Positions 45,278 to 55,652 of a stretch of DNA of 64,000 nt are shown here, piece by piece. This DNA comes from Neoceratodus forsteri. Lineage: Eukaryota; Chordata; Ceratodontiformes; Ceratodontidae. The DNA is taken from assembly GCA_016271365.2 (NCBI GenBank), contig CM028131.1:287437001-287501000 (forward strand). Reading direction: 5' to 3'. Both the position numbers and the translations under genes were made by a program. Below the pieces are notes generated by a model. That model made no database searches. It was not told where the DNA came from and saw only the letters and a list, made by a program, of their open reading frames with translations. Every line of letters begins with the position of its first letter. The stretch's first letter is position 1.

Positions 45278-45500
45278 ATTATGAATATTTATGAGTTGTC
45301 ACTATTTATAGGGTGATGTTTCTCTCATTGCCAAGCTCCCTGACGAAGGGTTCTTCCCGAAGCATGGGGTCAGTTTCGTGGCATGGTTTGAGTCTGTATA
45401 TGTATCACTCTATTTTCTATTATGCATTAAAGCACTTATCTAGATTTTGTCGTTTAATGTATTACGTTCAAGTTCATTAGTGTGCGGGTACTCTCTGGAT
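45278..45500. repeat. Right arm of the 16.5 kb-apart inverted repeat
   Basis: Reverse complement of about 28570-28796 with scattered differences and small indels. The plus strand carries CTGACGA at 45340-45346, then GGG...CCC and GAAG at 45359-45362, reminiscent of a minimal hammerhead core. Confidence 0.75.
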
Positions 45501-45504
45501 GTTT

Positions 45505-46660
45505 GGGCTTCCGTTATCTACTGCAGTTGGTTGAAGACTGAGGAGGGGGCTAGGTAAACAGGAAGCTGGAAGGGAGCACCTGCTTCCTATGTACTGTGCC
45601 AAAACTAATATTGCAAGAGTGCTGCTGTGATGGTGTTTATGCAAGAACATATTTGTAAAGTTGTGACTCGCACAAAACTCCTTTATTAATTAAGCAATAA
45701 CCCTCAAGTAGACGTGCATTGTGTAAAGTAATGAGACATGACAGAGTGACAATTATGTTATGTTGGCACACCTCCAGGGGGGTTGGGCCCAAGATGTAGA
45801 CAAGGGCCTTCAACCACCGGAGAGTGGGATAAAGCAGCAGTGCATTTTACAGTGAAAATATTGACCTAGTTACGGCACAGCTAAAATTTGGGAATGGGGG
45901 TTACACCAAGGAAATCCCATTATTTATTCCCAGTGTACACAAAAATACTTGTTATGAAAAAATAATGGAAGCATGATGACAGGGAGTTTCTTAGCACCCC
46001 CGCCTCGACTATGCATGTGCTACTATATATATTTTCAAAATGTTTCCCCTTTTTTAACTTTATCAGTTTTGATTATTGAACCATTGGACTGCCAACAGAA
46101 TTAGGACTATTGAAATTCTACACTGGTATATTTGTCTGCAGCACAGCAAAGGTTAATGAACTGAATAATCACCAAAACCATTTTATAAATATATTTGTCT
46201 TATAATAACTAAACATATAAACAAGTGAACTCATCCAAGAAAGGGATTTCATTAAAATTATTAAATGATTTCACAGCAAATTTTAAAAAAGGTGTCCAAA
46301 TTTCTTCAGTGAAAGTTTGCCTAACGCAATATAACTTACTCTTCTATTATATGGGAATTTGCTCATGGCTTGAAACCATTCTTCGAAGGACAATACCAAA
46401 TTTTGTTCTCCATTTTGCCGGCATAAGCCTTATAGGCAAAGGGATGCTCCTAAAAGCCACACTTGCTGCTGTTTGGGAATAGTATGTAGCCTAGTGCAAT
46501 CTCCTAAAATCAGCATTTTGTTTTGTCATGATTTATATAAAACTTTCAGAAACTACTTGATTCACTTGGGACATGATTATAGGATATGAAACAAGTTTAC
46601 ATTGTTTACTGTACATCTCCTACAGTCACCTTCTGCGGGCCAGTCCATTTTTACTAATAA
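45505..46660. other. Unassigned DNA
   Basis: No gene or repeat shared within the window was recognised. The 85-codon open frame at 46225-46482 shows no family motif. Confidence 0.4.
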
Positions 46661-46689
46661 GTCCGAAGTGTGGTTTACATAATGGTAGT

Positions 46690-47100
46690 TTACCTCACCT
46701 GGTAAAGGTAATTGTGGGGGTATGCATCTCTGAGGCACTCCCCTATTATTACATCAAGGGTTGTGTTCACCTGATAGGTTGCTGATGCACATGTGACTTC
46801 AAAAATGTCTGGCCTCTCTTCGCCTGGAATCTGCCCAGACTGGCTCAGTTCGATGTCTTCCGAAGCTGTAGCTAGCATGAAACTGGTTATGTGTTGGATT
46901 GTGATCTCTACTCTACGATGAGACTGGCCCATACAGCAAACCGGTAGCTGTACAGTGCTGTCAGAATGGGAGTGTCTACTGGGAGGGGTGTGGAGTACCA
47001 GGAAGATGTATAACCTCACAATTACCTTTACCAGGTGAGTAAAGTACCATTGTGGGGGATAATCTCTGAGGTACTCCACAATTATTACATCAAGGGTTCT
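46690..47100. repeat. DIRS terminal repeat zone
   Basis: A block ending 'ttattacatcaagggtt' with 'atctctgagg' before it occurs at about 46700-46762 and again at about 47040-47098. A short inverted repeat is formed by 'ctcacctggtaaaggtaatt' at about 46696 and its complement at about 47015-47036. Split direct and inverted termini are the DIRS hallmark, but the layout here is partly decayed. Confidence 0.6.
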
Positions 47101-47270
47101 AAAAAGCAGTACCCTCCTCTGTGGGTGGGGTAGACAGGTCGTGTTCTGACAGCGCTGACTTGGCCACTTGGAGAACCAAGGGGCCGAAGTTGGCTTTAGA
47201 GTCCTGTGCTACTCTAGTCTGTAATGCCTGGTGAAGGAATGGATAGATGTCCATGTGGCTGCTGCGCAAA

Positions 47271-47672
47271 TCACTTCAGTAGGGGTAAGATTTCTCTCAG
47301 CCCAGGAAGTGGCCACCGCCCTGGTGGAGTATGCTTTAATGTAGCTGGGAGCACTACATTGCTTGCCTTATATGTGTCTAGGATGGCTGATTTGAGCCAG
47401 GATGCTATGGTGGAGTGTGATGCCAGGTGACCTTTTCTGTGCCTTTGGATAATGACAAAAAGTCGGTTGATCCTGCAAATGTCCTTTGTTCTGGTTACAT
47501 AAGTTGTGTTCACCCTTTTCATTCTCAGGGTGTGGAGCCCAGGGTCATGCTCAACTTCTGAGGCTGACATTAGAGCTGAGAGCTTGATGGTCTGGTCAAT
47601 ATGAAAGGGGAAGGCTACTTTCGGGATGAATGAGGGGATTGTTCTTAGAGTCACTCGGTCTTCATGAAACAT
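47271..47672 (-). pseudogene. DIRS tyrosine recombinase
   Basis: The frame contains 'TTYVTRTKDICR', then 'RLFVIIQRHRKGHLASHSTI' and 'WLKSAILDTYKA', the conserved core leading to the catalytic Arg-His box of DIRS recombinases. The expected 'HSTR' box is altered to 'LKHTPPGRW', and the frame ends before the catalytic Tyr, which would lie past 47271. It would cut and join circular cDNA into the genome. Confidence 0.85.
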
Positions 47673-48194
47673 TAACTATGGTTCCCTTCATGAAATGTTA
47701 GATATGGTTCCCTGGATGAAGGGGCCTGTGACTCACCTGTTCACCTGGCTGAGCAGATTGCCACCAAGAATACTGTTTTGAGGCTCAGCCATTTCAGACT
47801 CACAGTGTAGCGGTTCAAAAGGTACCTCCGTCATGGCCCTGAAAACCAGCTTGAGGTCTCATGGAGCCATCATTAGTCTGATCTTTAGTCAAGTATTGGT
47901 GGCTACTTTTAGGAATCAGATCACATCGGGGTGATCCCCTGGAGTTGTACCTTTACCTAGCCTCATGCCTCTCGTATTGCCCCTAATTAAACTCAGAGAG
48001 GCCCTTGTCTAGTCCTTCCTGCAGAAATAGGAGAATGTCAGGATTAGATGATTTCTTCAGAAGTAGTCTCCTCTGGGTGCACCAGCTTGAGACTAAGGCC
48101 CAGTGTCTCTTATAGGTTGAATTGGTAGAGCCCCTTCTGGACACTGGTCATGTTGTTGATTACTGAGGGATGATAGAGGGATGATAGCTGGCTT

Positions 48195-49043
48195 TTAGCA
48201 ATCTCTCCCTTTCTGGAGCCAGGCTGTCAGTTTGAAGCTGTGGGGATTGGGGTGGCATACCAGTCCCTTTTGGAGAAAGTCATGTCCAAGAGTCTGCCTC
48301 CATAGGTGCTCCAGGGCCATAGCCACTACTGTGGCAAACCAGGACCTCCTGAGCCAATAGGGGGTGATCAGGATCACTCTCACCCTGGTCTGTTGGATCT
48401 TCTTCAGTACTTGTGGAATCTGTGGCAGTGGAGGAAAGGTGTGTGCCACATCAAAAAAAATTCCAAAGACAGGACGTCCACCCCCATGGCCAGATGGTCC
48501 TTGAATCAGGAGTAGAACTTGGGGCAATGTGTGTTCTTGCTTGTGGCATTCAGATCTTTTTGCACAGGTCCCCAGTGTCTGTTGATGGGTTCTAAAGATT
48601 TGCAGGTGGAGCCTTCACTCACCCAGGTGGATCTGTTGACAGCTCAGCCAGACTGCCATCATATCAATTTGCCTACATGGTGAACCACTGATATGCTGGC
48701 GAGGAGTTTTGGGATCCACGATAGGAGTTTCTTGGCTTGTTTCTGCATTGCTCTTCTCTTCATCCCCCCTTGCTTGGATAGACAGGCCACCATCACTTGA
48801 CTGTCTGATCTGATAAGGATGTGTTTGTCTCTGATGTGTTGGCTGAAGTGTAACAGGGCTAGGAAGGTCTCTTTCATCTCCAGTACATTTATTGGGAGCT
48901 TCAACTCGGACCGAGACCATTTCTCTATGCTGATTGATGTCCTGTGACCCCCCTCCCCAACCTGCAAGACTGGAGTCCGTATCGATTATGACCCTATATT
49001 GAATGTCCAGTAGCATCCCTTTGGAGAAATTGTTCTTGTTCAT
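48195..49043 (-). pseudogene. DIRS reverse transcriptase/RNase H region
   Basis: Frame 49043-48615 begins with 'VIIDTDSSLAGWGG', the first RNase H Asp block. Frame 48967-48659 continues with 'LPINVLEMKETFLALLHF', 'LIRSDSQVMVACLSKQGG' and 'VHHVGKLI'. Frame 48527-48195 gives 'VRVILITPYWLRRSWFATV', the DIRS segment after RNase H (usually APYWPNQPWF-like). The RT palm catalytic box is not present. Two frame changes were seen. Confidence 0.85.
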
Positions 49044-49499
49044 CCATCAAATCAGTGATTGGGCCACCTGCAGTGGGATGGTAGCATGTCTTGAAGAGGA
49101 CAATGTCATGTCATGCCTCCTGCTGTATGGTGAAGGAGAGTAGCTGCCTTATGTTCCATCTGATCCATGGGACAATGTCTATGTAAGATAACATTATCCC
49201 CAGAACCTGAGAAAGTACTGGTGCTGAGCTGTGCACCTAAAGGCCATGGTCTGACTCTAACCACACAGTAAGATGAGGCAGACAGTTGGGCCTAAAGGCT
49301 AGAGCCAGAGTGCAGCACATACCCCTGGCATAAAATGGACTCAATAATGTGTAAAACTGCAACATGTAATGAGGAAATTTGTTCCCAGCCCTGTCAGGTA
49401 TCTTCACTCCTACATCAGAGGTGGTGGATTCCCTCAGAGAATTTGTTCTATTTCCAACACTACTGACAAGGGACCTCATCTTAATCTGCTGCACACTCA

Positions 49500-49735
49500 A
49501 AGGTATTGACAGGACTGAACTGAGAAGATGGCTGATCTAATGTACTCGGGCAGGATGTGGACAATAAGCCCTGAAGCTCAAAGGTGGCAAATTTAGGCAC
49601 TTCTCCTTGAGGGTGGCAAACCTGTGGAAGAGCCAACCAGCAGAAACTATAGACATGATGACAGTACAGGCCTTTAAGACAAGCCTAGATATATTTGCTT
49701 AGTAGTGAGAGAATTACAGGGTACTCAGGATAGTA
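49500..49735 (+). pseudogene. LINE RT C-terminal fragment
   Basis: A plus-strand frame near 49610-49700 reads 'RVANLWKSQPAETIDMMTVQAF', then 'KTSLDIFA' and stops. This is the WNSLP...FKxxLD block that ends CR1-like ORF2s. It is 3'-terminal only, and the family is not resolved. Confidence 0.55.
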
Positions 49736-49755
49736 AATAGGGCAGAGAAATGTAT

Positions 49756-51050
49756 TATAGTGGCACGGTAGTGCCACTATAGTTAGGGTTGAGGAGCCAT
49801 TTACATGTTAAACCCAAAATTTTGCATCTTAATAACTTTGCAACCGTTTGACAGATTTGCCTGAAATTTGGAATACTTGATCAAGACCCATATGCCTTGG
49901 GACTTGCCAGGTTTTGTACTGGTCGGATACACGGCTGTGGAGTTATTAAGCGTGATCTGCGCGTGCGTTTACGCTTTTTCTGGAATTCTACGGTCATGCC
50001 TACAGGTCGCACGGTTTGCGCAACTGGTCCAAAATCTTCAGGGAACGTGCGGCCAGGGTCCCCGATGTGCCTTTTGAAGATTTCGTGAAAAAATATTAAA
50101 TGGTTCAAAAGTTATTCAAAAAACAATTTCCCCACTGTAAGTCAATGGGAAAAGTTAACAAAAAGTTCGACAGTGTCGCAAATACACTTTCTACTGTCGC
50201 AAATGGCCCTTTCATTGTGACAAATCCGCCGTTTTGTTTTCAGTTAGTGATCAGAAAAATGCTTGGTATTTAAATGTGGGACCCTCTAGCAACCTAATTC
50301 TTTTTGTATTCACCTAGTTGGGTCCTGAGGATGCTAGCCATGTCTTTATTTTGAGTGTAAAACACCCAGAAATATGTTTTCAAATTTCTGGAAAAAGTAC
50401 TTTTGCAAAAGTACTATGCGCAGAGACACTATCGAATGCATTTGCAGCTTTCGCCAAGTGCGACAGTACTTTTCTAAACTGTGGGAAAATGACAGCAATT
50501 CTTTGGCACCCTGCTGCAAAAGAACGGTTTGGTGCTTTGGCCTGAAATTTGGAGGGAACGCAGCCGACATCTCACAGATGTGCCTTTCAGTGTTGTGTTG
50601 AAAAAATATTACATGGCGGCAAAGTTACGGTGCTCCAAATTTGACACTTTTTCCCATAGGATAACATTACGGCATCTGACTCATTGCAGCAATCCTTTGG
50701 TGCCCTGCTGCAAAATAATGGCTGACTCTTTTGGGCTGAAATTTGGAGGGAAGATAGCCAACATCCCACAGATGTGCCTTTTAATGGTTTGGTGAAAAAA
50801 TATTACAGGAAGCCAAAGTTATGGCACTCCAAACTTCTCTTTTTTTCCCATAGGATAACATTACGGCGTTCGCCGCGCCTTTCAGGGCCCGTATCTCGGA
50901 AACGGTGCGAAATATGGACTTTTCATTGGAAAAATACTTAGCCCCCTACAAAACTAGCCAGGAAAGTCATAAATCATATGAGTTTAAAAATTTTTTGCTA
51001 CGTCGTACGGTTCCTGAGATATAAGCAATTTAGTATTCCAACTCCTCATT
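49756..51050 (+). repeat. Unidentified repeat with internal units spaced about 194 bp
   Basis: It opens with a perfect 11 bp palindrome (49756-49766 / 49771-49781). The phrases 'gatgtgccttt', 'gtgaaaaaatatta' and '...aaagtta' recur at about 50064, 50577 and 50771. 'ctgaaatttggaggga' is at 50542 and 50736, and 'cccataggataacattacgg' at about 50655 and 50847. No protein family is present. Edges beyond 51050 are uncertain. Confidence 0.65.
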
Positions 51051-51104
51051 TTCTGCTCCGAGACCCATTATTATGCATACATTCTTTGTACTCACTGTCT
51101 TTCT

Positions 51105-51545
51105 CTATGCAGCTTTTGGGGAAAACCAGCGTCTGCGCTTACATTACTGTTACTGTTGCCCTTTCTGCTTGTGGTTCCGTACCCGTTTCACTTACCGTTC
51201 ACGTCTACGCCACCATGTGCGTTATCCTTTGCGTTTCCATTTGCGCTTGCGTTTCCGTTATTTTTTGCCATTTGTGTCTACAGTACTGTTTCTCTTTCTG
51301 TTTCGCTTTGCGTCACCATACCCATTGCCATTTCCGTTTGTGGGCACCATGTTACTATGTGACAAGACATCACGTGGCGGACCATTCCCGTCTAGCCACC
51401 GTGTGCATTACCCTTTCTGTTCTCATTTGCACTTGCTTTATCATGTGCGCCACTGTTAGCACTTCTGTTTGCATTGCTTCAGGCCCTGTGCTCCCGCTGC
51501 TGCTGCATTACATTCACTATTTCTCATTAGCATTCTCAAAAAGGA
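51105..51545 (+). repeat. Degenerate hexanucleotide tract
   Basis: For more than 400 bp the sequence can be cut into six-base words near TTTSCG / GTTWCC (for example gcgttt, ccattt, gcgctt, gcgttt, ccgtta). Register is kept although words vary. Because of this periodicity several plus frames are open at once: 50978-51628, 51073-51459 and 51156-51362. The encoded strings alternate two residue types (Arg/Phe-like in one frame, Val/Cys/Ser in another). I read this as an aged hexamer satellite, not a gene. Confidence 0.6.
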
Positions 51546-51550
51546 GGGGA

Positions 51551-51894
51551 ATTAGAGGCAAAAAACTCAGTTTAATGCATCAGTTAGGGCTGTTCCACAG
51601 CGACAAAAGTGAGGAAATTTGGTGCTAGGGTTGAAAAACCCCCTTGGACCCCCCAGCCCACCCCCCAACCGGCATTGGGGTGCGCATTGGGGTGTTCGGT
51701 CCTAACTCTCACCTCATTCTCCTATACCTCTGCTTCTTTACATGTGATGGGGTGAGTTGGGGCAGCGACAATATTGCACCCAATACCAATTGGGGTAGGG
51801 GACTCAAGGGTTTTCAACCTAACACTGAATTTTCTCACTTTTATTGCTGTGGAACAACCCTAACTGATGCATTAAATGGAGATTTTTGCCTCAT
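51551..51894. mobile_element. Foldback palindrome 1
   Basis: The left arm from about 51551 ('agaggcaaaaaactcagttt') to about 51700 is the reverse complement of about 51755-51894 ('aaatggagatttttgcctca' at its right end). Arms are about 140-150 bp with modest mismatches and about 55 bp of centre. No transposase. A (TA)n/(GT)n run follows directly at 51896-51924. Confidence 0.75.
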
Positions 51895-51938
51895 ACATAT
51901 ATATATATATATATGTGTGTGTGTAATATGTATTTTAG

Positions 51939-52142
51939 AACATAACACCACAGCAAACCATATTGAAGCAGATTATTTTCTTTTCCAAACATCCATGTTG
52001 AACCACAGACAAAACACTCTGTGCCCATCTGACTAGTGGTCCGAAACGTGTCAGGTGGGCACAAAGTGTGTTTGTCTGTGGCTTGGCATGGATGTTTGGA
52101 AAATTAAATAATCTGCTTCAGTATGGTTTGCTATGGTGTCCT
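51939..52142. mobile_element. Foldback palindrome 2
   Basis: The left arm 51939-52034 and right arm 52050-52142 are near-perfect reverse complements ('ccaaacatccatg' pairs with 'catggatgtttgg'; 'agcaaaccat' with 'atggtttgct'). The centre of about 15 bases contains 'tagtggtccgaaacgt'. A single strand could form one long hairpin. Confidence 0.8.
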
Positions 52143-52289
52143 GTTTTAAATGGTGTTGAGTGCCCGAATTTACCAAGTGGACTTGTACTGACTTTTCATG
52201 AGCACCACCTTCCCTGTGTGCACGTCTTTGTATTTTGATTTTATATATTAGAACATGTTCATACAGCATATTTATTTACCACAGAAGTG

Positions 52290-52318
<29 letters not shown>
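52290..52318. repeat. (TG)n microsatellite
   Basis: A TG dinucleotide run of about 29 bases, followed by CG-containing variants. Confidence 0.9.
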
Positions 52319-52322
<4 letters not shown>

Positions 52323-52509
52323 GTGGTGGTTGTGGGGGGACATGCTTGGTCTAGATTTCCTTCCAATCTTGTATTATTATGTTACTATGAGTGTACAATT
52401 TTTTTTATATCCCACTTCTCAGCTGTATAAAGAGAATGGTCCATGGATGTACACTAATCCATCTGCTCCTCTTTTTTCTGTGTTTAATTGTCCCAAACCC
52501 AATAAGTTA

Positions 52510-52661
52510 GCAATAACCCATGAGAGCATTTGGGTTTTTAGGCATTTAATGAGCACGCCTGGGGTGCGCTGTGAGGCATGAGGCCGCAGGCCAAATGTCC
52601 TCGCAGCACCCCAGACATGCATTAAATGCCTATAAACCCACACCCTGGAGTAGGTTATTGC
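52510..52661. mobile_element. Foldback palindrome 3 (MITE-like)
   Basis: Terminal 'gcaataacc' at 52510 is mirrored by 'ggttattgc' at 52653-52661. 'ggcatttaat', 'ctggggtgc' and 'gaggc' on the left have complements on the right. Arms of about 73 bp meet around a centre of only a few bases. No target duplication was resolved. Confidence 0.8.
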
Positions 52662-52669
52662 ATTTATAA

Positions 52670-54729
52670 CATGGGTTATGAGAAAACAACCATAACATAC
52701 ACAAAAAGGAGTATCTTTCCAGTGAAAAAGGGGGAAAAAGAGACCATATCCTGCTGCCTTGCAAAATAGTCCCTGAGAAGGATAGCAGAGTGCTTGGCTG
52801 TGATGCACATAGAAATGTCACACATACACCACTGAGGTGATTTGTGACATTTCTTGTGTGTAGAAATGCCATGTACCCTGCATATCACCTGGACATGATG
52901 CCCCCCCCCAACACAAGAGGTCAGTGCCCCTGCAAAGACGCGTGCTGCGCTGCTGCCCACTACAGTGACCTGTCTCTTGCTCCTTGGTCCTCAGTCTCAC
53001 TCTATAACTCCCCCCCCAATGACTGAAGAGTGTTACACTTACAGAATCCTGCAATGGCCTCTATGGATCTGCAGCCCCATCCACCACTCCTGCTATAACA
53101 GCCAACCTCAAAGTAGCTGCCTGATTGCCCACCCAACTCAGTGCTCACTTGCTGTTGCCTGTGCTCTCTCTGAATGACTGGGGACAGTACGGCAACACAG
53201 AAATTGGAGCAGCCAACCCAACCTGGATAAGGACATTGCAGCAGGCAACTTGATCTTGGATCAGACTGATCACAGACTGCAAGGTGCGCTGCGGACGAGT
53301 ATCGTGGGGGGGGCTCTCTCTCTCTCTCTCCAGCACAGTATGCTGTTGGTGTCAGTAAATGCACTATTGACTGTCTGTCTTCCGTGATATTCATATTCTC
53401 TCTCTCTCTCTCTCTTTTCTCTCTCACTCTTTTCTCTCTCTCTCAAACATAGAGCCTGACAGGGGTTCCATCTCTATGTCTCTCTCTCGCCACACTGGGG
53501 AGTGACAGTGCACAAACACACCTCGAGGGGTTGAGGTTGGTGGCTCAGGAAGCGCTTGACTGCAGCACTTGGACAGACACATGAAGCACCGTCAGGGACC
53601 ATAGTGTTTCATTGTGGGTAGGAGGGCAGAAACGAGAGTCAAGGTGGGTACTCTCCCGATACAGCCTTGGGATAGGTAGCAATTGCAGAAGCAAGCGCCC
53701 ACACTGCTCTGTCCCTGTCTCTCACGTGCACTCAGTCGCTCCCACGGACATTGCTCTGAGTGCTGGCAGGCAGGAGACAGATGTGAGACCTCTGGCTGTC
53801 TTGCTTGATGCACGACTCCACTTGGGGGGGGCACACTCCACACTCCATGTCTGTATGTCTCTCTCTGTCTCTCACAGTGGTGTCTGTCTCTCTGTGACAA
53901 GCCGCTCAGAGTTGCTTCTCAGTGGTGGTGTCGGCTGGGGGGGGGACTGCCGGGGAATGTGCGTGATGGAGATGCTTGACCTGCATCTCCTGAACACCGG
54001 ACAGAGAGAGAGAAAACCATGGGACGCTGCAGGACTTGCTGATTATCTGTCCCACTCTTGCTGTCACGCTCTCTCCCACAGTGTGACGTGAGCTGCTGGG
54101 CTCCTTGGACAATGAAGGTATGTGCCACCAATGTCTGACAGACAGAAATGAAACATGCATTAGGAAAATCAATAAAAACAACAGGCCATTGCTGCAACAC
54201 CATCAGGTGACCAGGATAAATGCCACAAGTCACTGAGCACACCCCATTATCCTTGGTGACTGCAATGCATCACTGTCTTGCTTGCCTCACTGTGGTGGAG
54301 CAGTCTCTCACTTAGGCAGTGTTGAACATGACTGCCTTTCACTTTACAATTCCCCACTAAATAACGAGTGTCACACTGCCGCAGGATACTGCTTCAGGGA
54401 GCATCACAGGGACTGTGCATGTACAGGCATTTAATGCACGGTCACCTGATGGTATTTTACCAATTGTATTGCTTGGTTTTCTTCACCCATTCTTTTTCCT
54501 CTGTTTCTTCTTCATCCCCTTGACTCCACAGGCAAATGGAGCCACCTGTGTTTGTCAAAAAATACATTCCGCTATGCATCACACTGTATGTGTTACTGTC
54601 CACACATGGCAACTTGATGTAGTCCTTAACTCATTTAAACTGTCAAACCCATAACTTTATTGTAGTTGCATTGGCTGTTAACGTTACATTTGAACACTGT
54701 ACCCTAAATCACCGAGACACTGCGTGACA
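52670..54729. other. Unassigned DNA with CT-rich simple repeats
   Basis: No gene family was recognised. CT runs lie at 53314-53330 and about 53396-53444, and many 'gtctctct' phrases are scattered over 53460-53900. Open frames such as 53612-54091 owe their length to this simple composition. Confidence 0.5.
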
Positions 54730-55085
54730 CTTTAGGTTTAACTTGTTTTACAGAATTCCAGCAATTATCTACAAGCTGGGGCACACTCAGCAGGAGGTAG
54801 GAATGGTGAAACAAACAAAACACCTACACTCAAGGATACATGACATCTGGATACTGTGTACTTCTGCAAAAAAGGTTTATTAAACTCCAAATGTAGCAAG
54901 TGAGGAGGACAATGCCCACTTTGGTCCTAAACACACCTCTTTCAGGGGGCATTTCCTTACTGGGGATTGACAGGTCTTTTATATTAGAGCAATTGAAGGT
55001 TCAGTACCATGTGATTCAACAGCTGTAGTACATTTGTTTCAGTAGTTTCTTACAATTGCTTGAAACATCAGTGAATTCTCAGCCA

Positions 55086-55276
55086 CAGGGTTTTATTTAA
55101 CTCTAAAAATTGATTAGCGTTTTGCTCATAAAAGTTCTAAAACATTGTGAAAATGCATAGCACTTGCCTCACTGTGTTTAACAAACATAACACTTCCAGA
55201 AAACCTATATAAATGCTTTCTGTACAGTTAGTATTTTGCCAAGAAAAAAACTGCTAATCAATTATTTAAAACCCTG
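55086..55276. mobile_element. 191 bp MITE with CAGGG...CCCTG termini
   Basis: Termini CAGGGTTTTA / TAAAACCCTG extend, with a small indel, to an inner match around 'ttgattagc' / 'gctaatcaa'. The 5 bp AGCCA occurs directly on both sides (55081-55085 and 55277-55281). The uninterrupted site is preserved in copy A ('cagccacaaaa', about 2600). CAGGG ends are hAT-like, although hAT elements usually duplicate 8 bp. It is non-autonomous with no coding capacity. Confidence 0.85.
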
Positions 55277-55618
55277 AGCCACTAAAAAATGCACAATGGT
55301 GAATAAATACATATCACACATTGATCATTGTTGTACTTTTTGTATTAATTTGTTTTTTTTTTTGGGGGGGGGGCAAGAAACCAAAACTTGTCCAAGAGGT
55401 CTTTTGTTTAAAAACCCTTACAACGTTACTTTATTATGTATTTTATTTATTGCATTTTGGTAACCAAGTGAGCCCTCCGGAACCAGAGGTCCATTTTTCA
55501 CATTTATACAAAAGATGCTGATGGAGAAAGAGGGAAGAATATACAAAAGATGGAATAGATATATTTAATATGGGGCTCAGTATCCCAATAGCTCAATTTC
55601 AATGTAACCCCCCCCCCA

Positions 55619-55650
<32 letters not shown>

Positions 55651-55652
55651 AC
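55619..55652. repeat. (AC)n microsatellite inside LTR C
   Basis: AC run with one interruption, adjoining a C-run just inside the LTR edge. Confidence 0.85.

Larger units (their letters stand above)
46690..49236 (-). mobile_element. DIRS-type tyrosine-recombinase retrotransposon remnant
   Basis: On the minus strand, RNase H and linked reverse-transcriptase-side sequence (49043-48195) precede a tyrosine recombinase (47672-47271), the DIRS1 order. No integrase or LTR is present. The terminal zone 46690-47100 contains a repeated 80-90 bp block and a short inverted repeat, as expected near DIRS termini. Most of gag and the N-terminal RT are missing on the 49.2 kb side. All frames are broken. Confidence 0.85.

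Noticed and set aside
50978..51628. 216-codon open frame as a possible host gene
   Set aside because: Overlapping plus frames are open through the same DNA because of six-base periodicity, and the translations are alternating low-complexity residues.
53612..54091. 159-codon plus-strand ORF as a gene
   Set aside because: It lies in CT/GTCTCT-rich simple sequence, with equally long antisense frames and no domain.
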